64,000 nucleotides of DNA from Nitrospirota bacterium (GCA_023475105.1 JAMCWJ010000094.1:50626-114625); one strand, 5' to 3'. Shown: positions 1-9,806, counted from the stretch's first letter. Translations and numbers: made by a program. The notes: generated from the letters alone by a model not told the origin.

Positions 1-629
1 ACCACTGCGCTTGCGCTGCCGCTGACCACGTGCGTTCCCATAAAAAGAGTGTTGGTTCTTTGGGCGAGCGGAGTTTCCTCCGGCAGTACCCCGGGTATTT
101 TATCTTGAGGGTAGGTCTCGCCTGTCAGAGACGCCTCATCCACAAAGAGATTTTTCGATTCGAGGACCAGACAGTCTCCCGGAATGACATCACCGGCGTT
201 GAATGTGACGACATCTCCAGGCACTATCTCATCAACGGGAATATCCTGCAGAACGTCATCGCGCATGACCGCAGCCTTGATCTGTACGATCGACAGCAAC
301 TTGTCGATTGCATTCGTCGCCCCTCTTTCCTGCCAGAAGCCGAGGAGCCCGCTTACGAGAACAATTGCAGAGATGATAACGGCGTCCACAGGGTTGCGGA
401 GGAAAAATGACAACACTGAGGCAAATATCAGGATCAGGATGATCGGGCTTTTGAATTGAGAAAGGAGGAGAGAGAGTGCATTCGCTCTCTTCTTGGGCTT
501 GAGGAGATTGGCCCCATACTGCGTGAGGCGCCGGTGGGCCTCTTCGCTCGTCAATCCCTGAGCGGTTGCCTGTAACTGCTGAAGAAGTTCAGCAGCGGGA
601 ATGCTCCAAAAGGACTGTTGATTATCCAA
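1..629 (-). CDS. P-type cation-transporting ATPase, N-terminal part (runs off window start)
   Basis: Reverse-complement translation from TTG at 629: MDNQQSFWSIPAAELLQQLQATAQGLTSEEAHRRLTQYGANLLKPKKRANALSLLLSQFKSPIILILIFASVLSFFLRNPVDAVIISAIVLVSGLLGFWQERGATNAIDKLLSIVQIKAAVMRDDVLQDIPVDEIVPGDVVTFNAGDVIPGDCLVLESKNLFVDEASLTGETYP...; GDVIPGD and DEASLTGE are P-type ATPase A-domain motifs. Absent from the ORF track (TTG start, truncated). Confidence 0.9.
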   Translation of the reverse strand, partial: MDNQQSFWSIPAAELLQQLQATAQGLTSEEAHRRLTQYGANLLKPKKRANALSLLLSQFKSPIILILIFASVLSFFLRNPVDAVIISAIVLVSGLLGFWQERGATNAIDKLLSIVQIKAAVMRDDVLQDIPVDEIVPGDVVTFNAGDVIPGDCLVLESKNLFVDEASLTGETYPQDKIPGVLPEETPLAQRTNTLFMGTHVVSGSASAV

Positions 630-708
630 GGTTATGTTTCACCCGGCACTGAACAAACAACAACACTATAAACCCTTTCTGATTAATTTTCACCTTTTTA
701 ATGGGACT

Positions 709-900
709 TTAAACTCCAGCTTTCGGTAATGTCCGCCGCGCGGTCCGCGTCGTTTCATTTGGGAGACTCATCTTCCCGCCCCCAAGCAGCAGCCCAAACG
801 TCACCAGCGGCGGCAATAACGCCACCTCCACCATCACGCCGATCAACGTCGCCGACACACCCGTCGCAAACGCCAGCGCGGCGGCGCAGCCCGACGCCTG
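709..900 (-). pseudogene. C-terminal fragment of a DUF389-family membrane protein
   Basis: Minus-strand frame reads ...CAAALAFATGVSATLIGVMVEVALLPPLVTFGLLLGGGKM..., the conserved TGVS-ALIGVMVAVALLPPL motif of DUF389/TIGR00341 proteins; no start, only ~60 aa, stop at 711-709. Confidence 0.6.
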
Positions 901-1166
901 GCCTGCACGAGGTCATCTACCTTCTTGCGGAAGGCGGGATCGGCTGACACGCGCTGGAGCCGGTCACGGGAGACCGTCTGCAGGACGGCCCAGGGGTTGT
1001 ACGTGAGATCCCACAGCGCGGGATCAAGCCGCCGCCATACTTCGTCGGCAGCGTGATTCCATGACCAGCGCATATCCGGGGCGAGTTCGGCCAGGGAATC
1101 GAATCCCTCGATGTCCGTCGGCAAAGGACTGTAGACCGGCTTGCTGACAGGTGTCTGTTTGTTCAT
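895..1166 (-). pseudogene. N-terminal fragment of alpha-glucan (glycogen) phosphorylase
   Basis: ORF 843..1166: YSPLPTDIEGFDSLAELAPDMRWSWNHAADEVWRRLDPALWDLTYNPWAVLQTVSRDRLQRVSADPAFRKKVDDLVQARR is the DUF3417 N-terminus of GT35 alpha-glucan phosphorylases; the rest of the ~700+ aa protein is absent. Confidence 0.75.
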
Positions 1167-1193
1167 AGTTTCTCCTTTACCCGCCGGGCAGTT

Positions 1194-1661
1194 TTACTGC
1201 CCCTCGTGCAAAGGTCCCGGCTCTTTTTTCACCAGGAGAACCGAACAGGGCATCTTACGAATAATCTCTTCGTTGCTTCGTCCGAAAAGGAAGTGCTCCA
1301 GATGCCCCTCCTCATGGGCGAGCATGACGACGAGATCTATCTTTTCGTCCCTGACTGTTTTGAAGATTTCCTTCTCAGGATCACCTTCTTTAACCAATTC
1401 CTTTATGGACATTCCCTTCTTTTTCTCCGAGTTTATCATTGTGTGAAGTTCTTCCCTCGACTCCTTCAAAAGCTTCTTGTACTCCACATGCAGTGAAGGC
1501 ATGGGAAGGTTCCACCCCCCAAAAGTGAAAGGGTCATGAACCACATGGATAACATAAAGTTCCGCTCCATATTTCCTGGAGAGCGAAACTCCATAATGAA
1601 CAGCTTTTCTGCAGTATTGAGTGTCCCTGCTCACAACGAGAATCCGTTTAACATCTTCCAT
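1194..1661 (-). CDS. Universal stress protein (UspA family)
   Basis: MEDVKRILVVSRDTQYCRKAVHYGVSLSRKYGAELYVIHVV...IDLVVMLAHEEGHLEHFLFGRSNEEIIRKMPCSVLLVK; Usp fold with the G-x9-G(S/N) region. Confidence 0.85.
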   Translation of the reverse strand: MEDVKRILVVSRDTQYCRKAVHYGVSLSRKYGAELYVIHVVHDPFTFGGWNLPMPSLHVEYKKLLKESREELHTMINSEKKKGMSIKELVKEGDPEKEIFKTVRDEKIDLVVMLAHEEGHLEHFLFGRSNEEIIRKMPCSVLLVKKEPGPLHEGQ

Positions 1662-1780
1662 GACTGACCTCCTTATAGTTGAAGCGATTTCCTTTTGGTT
1701 CTTCTCCTTTGCTTTCAACAAAGGAGTTTCTCAAAGATCTTCCGTAAATGAAACCCGCAGATCGCAGGCGTAATGGCCCG

Positions 1781-2173
1781 CTACTTCTGAAAGTACTTCC
1801 GGACTTTCGCCGCAATCTGACGGTCCGTCATCTTGTCGACTGTCTCAACACCTACGATTCGTCCTCCGAGATTGTTTCTTTTAAGACGTTTCTTGAGCTC
1901 GCCCTTTGCGTCGCCAGGACCGAATATCAGAATAGATTCTGCATTACGAATACTCGCAACTACCGCATCGTAGTAAATGTTGAGGTGTCCCGTTAACGTT
2001 CTCCGGCGGCTGTCACTTGCCGGTACCTGCAGCGGGTCATAGGACCCCTTAAGAGGGGAATCACCGGAACGGCGGGGCTGCTTTTCGGCCTGCGATATTA
2101 CCAGTGCTGTCTCTTCTCCTTTTTCCGTAATAAGCCCGGCTTCAAGAGCTTCCTGCAGTGTTTGCTCTGTCAT
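1781..2173 (-). CDS. Small protein resembling eRF1 domain 3 / host-attachment-like proteins
   Basis: HLNIYYDAVVASIRNAESILIFGPGDAKGELKKRLKRNNLGGRIVGVETVDKMTDRQIAAKVRKYF; intact ORF. Confidence 0.45.
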   Translation of the reverse strand: MTEQTLQEALEAGLITEKGEETALVISQAEKQPRRSGDSPLKGSYDPLQVPASDSRRRTLTGHLNIYYDAVVASIRNAESILIFGPGDAKGELKKRLKRNNLGGRIVGVETVDKMTDRQIAAKVRKYFQK

Positions 2174-2454
2174 TTAACATGGTCCCCTTCTTGTGGAGAC
2201 TCGTCTATCAAGGTATCGAGCACTACATCAAATACATTTTCTCCCCTTGCTTTCATGTCGCTGAGGAATAGCTTTATTTCTTCCTCAGCTTGCTCTCTCG
2301 TGTACCCGTATTTTTCTTGCAGGAGGCCCGGTAGCTGATCCAGTCTCCCATCGACCGTATCAAGCAAGGTCCTTGCCAGTGAGCACTCCCCATCGCTGTT
2401 TTACTGCATCTCCTAATGTTTCAACTTGTCCTGCAGCACGCCTTCATTCATCAT
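2170..2454 (-). pseudogene. CsbD-family stress protein gene with two compensating frameshifts
   Basis: ATG at 2454: MMNEGVLQDKLKH*; shifted frame LGDAVKQRWGVLTGKDLA; back in the original frame LLDTVDGRLDQLPGLLQEKYGYTREQAEEEIKLFL. Together this matches the CsbD architecture (MNEDxLKGKWxxxKGxxKxxWGxLTDDDL..GxxDQLxGxLQExYGxxxExAExE). Confidence 0.65.
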
Positions 2455-2518
2455 TTTATCTCTCCATTTATGAACCCTCTTTACAGAATGCCCAGCGGCT
2501 TGTCGCGTAGAAGCATCA

Positions 2519-2851
2519 CTATTTCTTTTCTATCCTCAGGAGGCTCTTCACGGATTTCACACCCCTGATTTCCTTGATCTTTCCAATAAGCCGTTCCTCG
2601 GTATTTCTGTTGTTCACAAAACCCTGGAGAACAACATCTCCCTGTGTTGTCGTGACATCGATCTTGAAATAATGAGCATCCGGGTCTTTAACGATTACCG
2701 CATTAACTTTTGTAGTGATCGTCGAGTCGTCGATATATTCACCCGTTGTTTCTCCCTTCATTGTGGCGCAGCCGGAAAACAAGGCTACTCCGAAAACCAA
2801 TAATACTGTCATAAAAATAACCTTCTGGCTTAAGCCCCTACTCTTAGTCAT
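2519..2851 (-). CDS. BON-domain lipoprotein (OsmY-like)
   Basis: Lipobox FSGC; YIDDSTITTKVNAVIVKDPDAHYFKIDVTTTQGDVVLQGFVNNRNTEERLIGKIKEIRGVKSVKSLL is a BON domain. Confidence 0.85.
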   Translation of the reverse strand: MTKSRGLSQKVIFMTVLLVFGVALFSGCATMKGETTGEYIDDSTITTKVNAVIVKDPDAHYFKIDVTTTQGDVVLQGFVNNRNTEERLIGKIKEIRGVKSVKSLLRIEKK

Positions 2852-2909
2852 TTCTCTCCTCCTTTCTTGAGATGTGCAATCATCCGATAAGGCTTTAACT
2901 TTCTTACCG

Positions 2910-3059
2910 TCAGAATGGTTTGCGCCCCTGAATGATCCTGATCAGCACAACAACGATTGCGATAACTAGCAGGACATGAATGAACCCGCCAATCGTGTAA
3001 CCGCTCACCAGCCCCAACAGCCAGAGTATCACGAGTACTACAAAAATCGTCCAAAGCAT
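2910..3059 (-). CDS. lmo0937-family small membrane protein (49 aa)
   Basis: Minus-strand translation MLWTIFVVLVILWLLGLVSGYTIGGFIHVLLVIAIVVVLIRIIQGRKPF*; absent from the ORF track, which lists an overlapping out-of-frame ORF instead. Confidence 0.8.
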   Translation of the reverse strand: MLWTIFVVLVILWLLGLVSGYTIGGFIHVLLVIAIVVVLIRIIQGRKPF

Positions 3060-3366
3060 TCATTCCCTCCTTCCGGCAACAAGGGTGCCTGTTTGTATCA
3101 TGTCATTAATTAAATTGTATCCTCTTTTGAGGTGATGTCAAAATCAGGACTTTCTCGCCGGACAATTTTCAAAGACAGTTAAATTGACTCAAACTTTCAA
3201 CCGCAAGGGATTATACTTCAAATGCAGTCTTTTGATAGCTTGACAGTCGTTTGACGTGTACACCCTTGTGTGATACCTTAAAATCAAGATTTACAAATTC
3301 AATGGAGGCTCAACTGCGCAGGGAGGGCCAGAACTTTTTGTGGCCGGACAGTATGGTATTCCTCTC

Positions 3367-5034
3367 ATGAATGCGAAGAAGAAAGTCCTTCTTATCTTTG
3401 GCGCCGCCGCCGCAGCCCTTGTTCTGGCTGCAGTCATTTTCGCCCTCACCTTCGACATAAATTCCTACAGGTCCCGCATCGAGGCTGCTGCCTCCGGGGC
3501 GACCGGCCTGGAGGTCAGGATTGATGGGAAGATGGGGCTCTCTTTCTTTCCCTTTGGCGTATCGGCTAAGGATATCCACATCGCCAACAAGGGAGGCGAA
3601 ATCCTTTCCCTCGAAATCCTCAAACTGGGGGCTGAGTTGATGCCCCTGCTGAAGAAGCAACTCAAAGTTACCAGGTGCGAGCTTGTCAAACCTGCCCTTA
3701 CCATCGTGAAGAACGCCGATGGGAAATATAATTTCGAAAGCACTGAAAAGAAATCGACTAAAGGGCAGCCTGGAGCAGCCTTCAGCTTGAATGAGCTCAA
3801 GCTGTTTAAAGGGGTACTTGCCTATCTCGACAAGAAAACGGGGGAAAAGACGGAGTTCAAAGATTTCAATCTGGCAATCAAGGACCTCACGATAGAAGAT
3901 ACCGCAGCGGACATCATGAAGAACGTCTCGTTCACAGGAAGCTTCGACTGCGCGGAGGTGCTGCAAAAGGACTTCAGAATCGAGAATCTCAAGGCCCCTG
4001 TGAAGGCGGTTAAGGGGATATATAATTTCGAACCACTTACCATCGGGGCCCTCCTCTTCTTTGACAAGAAGGCTGGTGAAAAAACCGAGTTGAAAGAAAT
4101 CAGTCTGGCCATCAAGGACCTTTCGGTAGTGGATACCTCAGGGGTCATTATAAAGAACATCTCATTCACGGGAACCATGGACTGCAAGGAGGTGCGGAAA
4201 AAGGACCTCAAGATCGACAACGTCAAGAGTCCTGTAAAAGTGGTGAGGGGGGTAATCTACCTCATACCCCTTACCATGGACATCTTCGGCGCGAAGGGTG
4301 AAGGAGATGCCACAGCAGACAAGTCGGAAGTCGATGCTGTGTATAGAATCAATTTGAAGGTATTGAAGCTGGACTTCGCAAAACTCCAGGAGTCCTTCGG
4401 CACAAAAAAGGTTATCGGCGGGAAGGGCGATCTCTATGCTTCCCTGACGATCAAAGAAGAAGGAAGCCGCAATCTGATGAGGGGCATGGACGGTACTTTT
4501 TCTCTCCGAGGTGATAATCTCGTCATGTATACTATGGACCTCGACAAGGTCCTCTCATCGTATGAAACGAGCCAGGAGTTCAACCTCGTCGACCTCGGCG
4601 CCTTCTTCATCGCCGGCCCTCTCGGTACTGCTGCGATCAAAGGGTACCGCTATGGGGACGTTTACAGCCAGACCCGGGGAGGGCGGGGCACCATCACACA
4701 GTTCATCTCCCACTGGAAGATCAAGGACGGTGTTGCGGACGCTGCGGACTGCGCCCTTGCGACGCGCCATAATCGGGTTGCACTTAAGGGCAAGCTCAAT
4801 CTTGTGAGCGGACGATATGACAATGTAATAGTGGCGCTTCTCGATGAGAAGGGATGCGCAAAATTCAAACAAGGCATCAGCGGTCCCTTCGGCAGTCCCC
4901 AAATCGGCGCGGTGAGCGCGGTCGAGTCCCTTGGCGGCCCAATCTCCAGTCTTTACAGGAAGGCAAAACGCTTTGTCCGGGGCGGCAAATGCGAGGTCTT
5001 TTATAGCGGCGCCGTACATCAACCTTCAAAATGA
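3367..5034 (+). CDS. AsmA-family protein
   Basis: N-terminal TM, then FDINSYRSRIEAAASGATGLEVRIDGKMGLSFFPFGVSAKDIHIANKGG..EILKLGAELMPLLKKQLKVTRCELVKPALTIVKNADGKYNFE, typical AsmA. Confidence 0.85.
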   Translation: MNAKKKVLLIFGAAAAALVLAAVIFALTFDINSYRSRIEAAASGATGLEVRIDGKMGLSFFPFGVSAKDIHIANKGGEILSLEILKLGAELMPLLKKQLKVTRCELVKPALTIVKNADGKYNFESTEKKSTKGQPGAAFSLNELKLFKGVLAYLDKKTGEKTEFKDFNLAIKDLTIEDTAADIMKNVSFTGSFDCAEVLQKDFRIENLKAPVKAVKGIYNFEPLTIGALLFFDKKAGEKTELKEISLAIKDLSVVDTSGVIIKNISFTGTMDCKEVRKKDLKIDNVKSPVKVVRGVIYLIPLTMDIFGAKGEGDATADKSEVDAVYRINLKVLKLDFAKLQESFGTKKVIGGKGDLYASLTIKEEGSRNLMRGMDGTFSLRGDNLVMYTMDLDKVLSSYETSQEFNLVDLGAFFIAGPLGTAAIKGYRYGDVYSQTRGGRGTITQFISHWKIKDGVADAADCALATRHNRVALKGKLNLVSGRYDNVIVALLDEKGCAKFKQGISGPFGSPQIGAVSAVESLGGPISSLYRKAKRFVRGGKCEVFYSGAVHQPSK

Positions 5035-5169
5035 TTCCCTCCTTGTGATTAGCTTTGTTCTTGTTGCTCGTTCCGGATTTGCCTCAAATGTGCCTTCTTT
5101 GCGTGCAGCGTCATGAACAGGAAGAATTTTGGAAGGTTTCCGATCTTATGCATCTGATTCACATTTACA

Positions 5170-5310
5170 GTACTCAGGTTGATAGACTGAAGGCTGAAGA
5201 CTGTAAGTAATATATAATGTCACAGCAAAAAGTTCAGGACAATTGAATCTTGTGACTAAGTATTGCTTTATTGAATAACCTTCAGTCTTCAGCCTAAACA
5301 CCTGAGTAGT
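5170..5310. repeat. Interrupted inverted-repeat element (~140 bp)
   Basis: Left arm TACTCAGGT...AGGCTGAAGACTG (5171-5203); right arm CAGTCTTCAGCCTaaacACCTGAGTAGT (5283-5310); the arms are reverse complements apart from small gaps. Confidence 0.65.
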
Positions 5311-5323
5311 TACTTTCAATGTT

Positions 5324-6715
5324 TTACAACCAATGGGCAAATAAATGCGCAAACCACTCCCCGAGCCTGTCTGCCAAGGGTCTTTCTTTCCACTCTTCCC
5401 ATTTAATCTGATCGGACTCTGCAAGGTCCCCGGAAAACATCTTCTCCATTTCGGCGGCAAACTCGCGGCTCAGGACAACCGAATTTACCTCATCATCGCT
5501 TAAAAAGCTCCAGAAGTCCATGTTGGTTGAACCGACCGTGGACCAGACTTCGTCAATGACCGCAGTTTTAGCGTGCAGCAGGGCGTTTCGGCGTTCGTAT
5601 ATCTTCACCCCCGCTTTCAAAAGCCCGGAATAATTATACCGCTGTGCCCGTAACGCCATTTTCGAATCGGTTATTGAGGGAACAATAATCTTTACGTCAA
5701 CACCACGCTTTGATGCATCAGTGAAGGCCGTGAGTATCTGCTCATCGGGGATAAAATAAGCATTCATAAGATGCACGGAATGCTCTGCAAAAGTGATGGC
5801 GGACACATAGACAATAAAAGTGATTCTGTTGTCCTGTCCCGGCGTGCTGCCGACCACCCGCACCAGTGCATTCCCCACTTCTTTCGGCTCAGGGAAATAG
5901 TTTCTCCCCGAGAGTTCCGGGCCATTTTGCTTCTGCCAGGTGTCAAAAAAGAGCTTTTGGAATTCAGCCACGGCAGGGCCTTCAATTTGAACGTCGGTGT
6001 CACGCCATGGCAGCGGCGCTCCTTCCACTTGTCTCCTTCCGGAAAGCCTGCTCGAATAAACCGAACTGATGTTGATACCCCCTGAAATGGCGACTTTGCC
6101 GTCGATGATCAAAATCTTGCGATGGTCCGGATGCGCCAGGAGCCAGTGCCCGTGGGCCTTGAACGGATTTACCGGATTGAATTCGACCACCTGAATTCCC
6201 GCGTCCCGCAGGCGCTGGAAAAAAAGAGCAGGGGTACTGTAACTGCCCATGCTGTCATAGATGAGATTTACCTGGACACCTTCCGCCTGTTTCTGCAGCA
6301 GCAGTTCGGAAAATTTGCGGCCCACTTCGTCATCTTCAATGATAAAGGTTTCAAGGTTGATATGGTCTTTGGCGTTCTGTATCGCTTTGAACATGGCAGC
6401 ATAGGCGGCCTGACCATCGGCGAGCAGAGTGACTTTGTTCCCCTTCGTCAGAGGGCTTTCGGTGACCGATTCTACAACGGCGGTGTGGCGTTCCAGGATG
6501 TCCGTCGGGTCGACAGAGCTCTTCAGTCGTTCCATGATAACCTTGCTTTTCTCGGGAGATAACAGTCCTTTGGAAGAAACGATTTGACGAGGCTTCTCTC
6601 CAGTCGGCGCCTCATCAATCATTTCAGAGACGTTCGGCAAGGTCGCGCATCCATTGCTGAGGCCCAAGATGAATACGAATAGAAAGAACAAAAAGAAAGG
6701 CTTGACGGTTATCAT
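5324..6715 (-). CDS. Phospholipase D-like / cardiolipin synthase-family lipoprotein
   Basis: Two HKD motifs (HPDHRKILIIDGKVAISGGINIS; LLHAKTAVIDEVWSTVGSTNMD); lipobox-like SNGC. Confidence 0.85.
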   Translation of the reverse strand: MITVKPFFLFFLFVFILGLSNGCATLPNVSEMIDEAPTGEKPRQIVSSKGLLSPEKSKVIMERLKSSVDPTDILERHTAVVESVTESPLTKGNKVTLLADGQAAYAAMFKAIQNAKDHINLETFIIEDDEVGRKFSELLLQKQAEGVQVNLIYDSMGSYSTPALFFQRLRDAGIQVVEFNPVNPFKAHGHWLLAHPDHRKILIIDGKVAISGGINISSVYSSRLSGRRQVEGAPLPWRDTDVQIEGPAVAEFQKLFFDTWQKQNGPELSGRNYFPEPKEVGNALVRVVGSTPGQDNRITFIVYVSAITFAEHSVHLMNAYFIPDEQILTAFTDASKRGVDVKIIVPSITDSKMALRAQRYNYSGLLKAGVKIYERRNALLHAKTAVIDEVWSTVGSTNMDFWSFLSDDEVNSVVLSREFAAEMEKMFSGDLAESDQIKWEEWKERPLADRLGEWFAHLFAHWL

Positions 6716-7009
6716 ATGTTATTTTACCATAGAATAAAGAATATCATGTTTTTAGTTGAATCTAATAATCTCAAAATAGTAGCAACGTCGCGGTCATCGC
6801 CGCAGTGTGTTGAGCGGGAATCCACAGGTCTTAAAACTCTGTCCTGGATGACCGATTAAAGACTTGGGGCATGACAGACAAAGACTAACGAATGTCCATT
6901 CTATTATGAGGCTGTTAATAATTTCTCACGTCCGGCTTGTCCGGGTTTGGCACTATTAATCAATGATTTTTGGTGGTAGACTCTTCTAAAAAAGGGGAGT
7001 GATCGGGGA

Positions 7010-7252
7010 ATGGAAGAAACGGCGTCTTTCGAATTCAGACAGTGCGTGAGCATACACAAGTCCACCGGAAAAAAGGCGGGGGAAGCGGAGGCCCGACGAT
7101 TCTTATCAGGCTTCCTTCCGCACCTGAGCGAGGCCTGCATCGGCTCCATCAGCGAGATCTTTGATGCCGAGCCGCCGTACACGCCGCGCGGTTGCGTGGC
7201 GCAGGCGTGGAGTGTGGCGGAAGTGCTGCGCTGCTGGGTGAAAACCGCGTGA
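7010..7252 (+). pseudogene. C-terminal remnant of glycogen debranching enzyme (amylo-alpha-1,6-glucosidase)
   Basis: [50 protein letters not shown] matches the conserved C-terminus of GDE-C enzymes; only ~70 aa present. Confidence 0.75.
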
Positions 7253-7274
7253 TATTGCAAAAGGAGTGCTATTG

Positions 7275-9710
7275 ATGAACCGATTTATTTGTATCCATGG
7301 GCATTTTTATCAACCTCCCAGGGAAAGCCCGTGGCTGGAGGCAATTGAGATCCAGGATTCTGCATTCCCGTACCACGATTGGAACGAGCGGGTTTCTTCT
7401 GAATGTTACGCTGCAAACGCAGTGTCGAGAATCTGGGACACGGAAGGACGAATCGTCCAGCTGGTGAACAATTATGTTAACATAAGCTTCAACTTTGGTC
7501 CAACTGTCTTGCTCTGGATGCAGAAGTATGCCACCGAAGCCTATGAGGCAATTCTGGAGGCTGACAGGCGGAGTGTAGAGAAATTCTCAGGTCACGGCTC
7601 TGCGATGGCCCAAGCTTACAATCACATGATCCTGCCGCTGGCCAACAGCCGCGACAAGAAGACCCAGATTATCTGGGGAATAAAGGATTTTGAGTATCGC
7701 TTTGGACGCAAGCCGGAAGGGTTGTGGCTCCCCGAGACGGCGGTAGATCTCGAAACCCTGGACATAATGGCACAACAGGAAATCGGATTTGCCATACTTT
7801 CCCCCAGTCAGGCACGGAGGGTCAGGTCCGTTGGCGGTGATAAATGGCAAGATGTGAGCGGTGGAAGAATCGATCCCGGCATGCCTTACAGGGTATCGCT
7901 GCCCTCAGGCAGCGTCATGAACCTGTTCTTTTACGACGGCTCCATTTCACATGCTCTGGCATTTGAAGGATTACTCAACAGCGGAGAGGCATTCGCCAAG
8001 AGGCTATTGTCCGCGTTCCCCGACGGCTCTTCCTCTCCCCGCCTCGTCCACATCGCAACGGATGGCGAAAGCTATGGCCATCACCATCGCGGCGGCGACA
8101 TGGCCCTCGCTCACGCGCTCCATTACATTGAGTCCAACGGACTTGCGCAGTTGACGAATTATGGCGGCTATCTGGCGGACCATCCACCGACGCACGAAGT
8201 GGAAATCTTTGAGAACAGCTCGTGGAGCTGCGCTCACGGAATAGAGCGTTGGCGGTCGGATTGCGGGTGTAACAGCGGCGGGCACCCGGGTTGGAACCAG
8301 ACCTGGCGGGCCCCCTTGCGTGCGGCGCTGGACTGGCTGCGAGATGCCGTTACCCCGGCTTATGAACAATTGGCTGAACGGTTGCTGTCCGATCCGCGGG
8401 CGGCCCGGGACGACTACATCGACATCATCGTGGATCGAGCACCCGAGCGCATCAGTGCGTTTTTAAGTCGCCACGCGACCCGTCCCTTAAACTCCGAGGA
8501 CGAGATCACGGTCCTGAATCTCATGGAGCTCCAACGTCACTTAATGCTCATGTACACAAGTTGTGGTTGGTTTTTTGACGAGCTTTCCGGGATTGAGACG
8601 GTTCAGGACATAAAATATGCCGGCAGAGTTCTGCAGTTGGCCGACCAGCTTTTTAGCGAACCGCTCGAACCTGCCTTTCTCGATCATCTTGAACTGGCCA
8701 AGAGCAACATGCCTGAACACCGTGACGGTCGCACCATATATGAGAAATTGGTCAGGCCTGTCATGCTCGATATGAAAGACGTGGGCGCCCACTATGCCTT
8801 AAGCTCACTGTTCCAGGACATCGGCGAACGCAGCTCGATCTACGCGTATTCCGCCACCCGGGAGGACTATCGCAGTTTTCAGGTCGGAGGCTCAAAGCTG
8901 GTAATCGGGCGGGCCACGGTCACTTCAGAGATTACGCGCATATCCTCCAGCTTATGCTTTGGCGTTCTACATCTTGGTGATCACAGTATCGCCTGCGGCA
9001 CCGGCGAATATCAGGGCGCGCAAAAATATGAAGCGCTGGCCAAAGAGATTTCCGCGGCTTTCGCCGGAGCTGACTTCCCGAAGACCATACTTCTGTTGGG
9101 TAAATACTTCGGGACGTCCACGTACTCTCTGACCTCGTTGTTTGCCGATGAGCGGCGAAAAGTCCTGGACATCATCATGGGGCCGACCCTGAGAGAGGCT
9201 GAAGCCGCATATAGCTCGATTTACGAACACCATGCTCCACTGATTCGCTTTCTGACCGGGACTGGCACGCCACGGCCAATAGTCCTGTCTGTCGCAGCGG
9301 ACTTGTGCTTGAATGCCAAGCTTCGCAGGGTACTTCAAGGGGATGGACTTGATTCCCAGGTAGTGAGACCTCTTCTGGAAGAAGCTCGTTTGGCCGGCGC
9401 AATCCTGGATGAGGCCGCTCTAGGAATGTTGCTGAAAATCAACATTGAGCGTCTCGCCCGGCAAGCCCTCGAGCAATGTGAGGACCTTTCTTGCATGGAG
9501 AGATTGAATAAAGCTGCAAAACTAGTCCGGACATTGCCGTTCGAGATTAATCTGTGGCAAATCCAGAACATCTGCTACAAAATCCTTCACACAAAATGGG
9601 CCGACTTCAAGAAGAAAGCCGGACTGGGTGACAAAAAAGCTCAAGAATGGATTCGCAATTGCACGGAAGTATCCGAGAATTTCAAGCTGCAGGTGCCCCA
9701 GGCCGAGTAA
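7275..9710 (+). CDS. GH57 family glycoside hydrolase with DUF3536-type C-terminus
   Basis: MNRFICIHGHFYQPPRESPWLEAIEIQDSAFPYHDWNERVSSECYAAN...GLWLPETAVDLETLDIMAQQ...SWSCAHGIERWRSDCGCNSGGHPGWNQTWRAPLRAALDWLRD. Confidence 0.9.
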   Translation: MNRFICIHGHFYQPPRESPWLEAIEIQDSAFPYHDWNERVSSECYAANAVSRIWDTEGRIVQLVNNYVNISFNFGPTVLLWMQKYATEAYEAILEADRRSVEKFSGHGSAMAQAYNHMILPLANSRDKKTQIIWGIKDFEYRFGRKPEGLWLPETAVDLETLDIMAQQEIGFAILSPSQARRVRSVGGDKWQDVSGGRIDPGMPYRVSLPSGSVMNLFFYDGSISHALAFEGLLNSGEAFAKRLLSAFPDGSSSPRLVHIATDGESYGHHHRGGDMALAHALHYIESNGLAQLTNYGGYLADHPPTHEVEIFENSSWSCAHGIERWRSDCGCNSGGHPGWNQTWRAPLRAALDWLRDAVTPAYEQLAERLLSDPRAARDDYIDIIVDRAPERISAFLSRHATRPLNSEDEITVLNLMELQRHLMLMYTSCGWFFDELSGIETVQDIKYAGRVLQLADQLFSEPLEPAFLDHLELAKSNMPEHRDGRTIYEKLVRPVMLDMKDVGAHYALSSLFQDIGERSSIYAYSATREDYRSFQVGGSKLVIGRATVTSEITRISSSLCFGVLHLGDHSIACGTGEYQGAQKYEALAKEISAAFAGADFPKTILLLGKYFGTSTYSLTSLFADERRKVLDIIMGPTLREAEAAYSSIYEHHAPLIRFLTGTGTPRPIVLSVAADLCLNAKLRRVLQGDGLDSQVVRPLLEEARLAGAILDEAALGMLLKINIERLARQALEQCEDLSCMERLNKAAKLVRTLPFEINLWQIQNICYKILHTKWADFKKKAGLGDKKAQEWIRNCTEVSENFKLQVPQAE

Positions 9711-9806
9711 ATTGCAGACCTGCGATTTGATGAGCGTCCGCCGCAGAGGGCGCAGAGGTAAATAAATAAGGCTACATGATTCTCCCGCGCTCGTTTTGTC
9801 CCCTGT

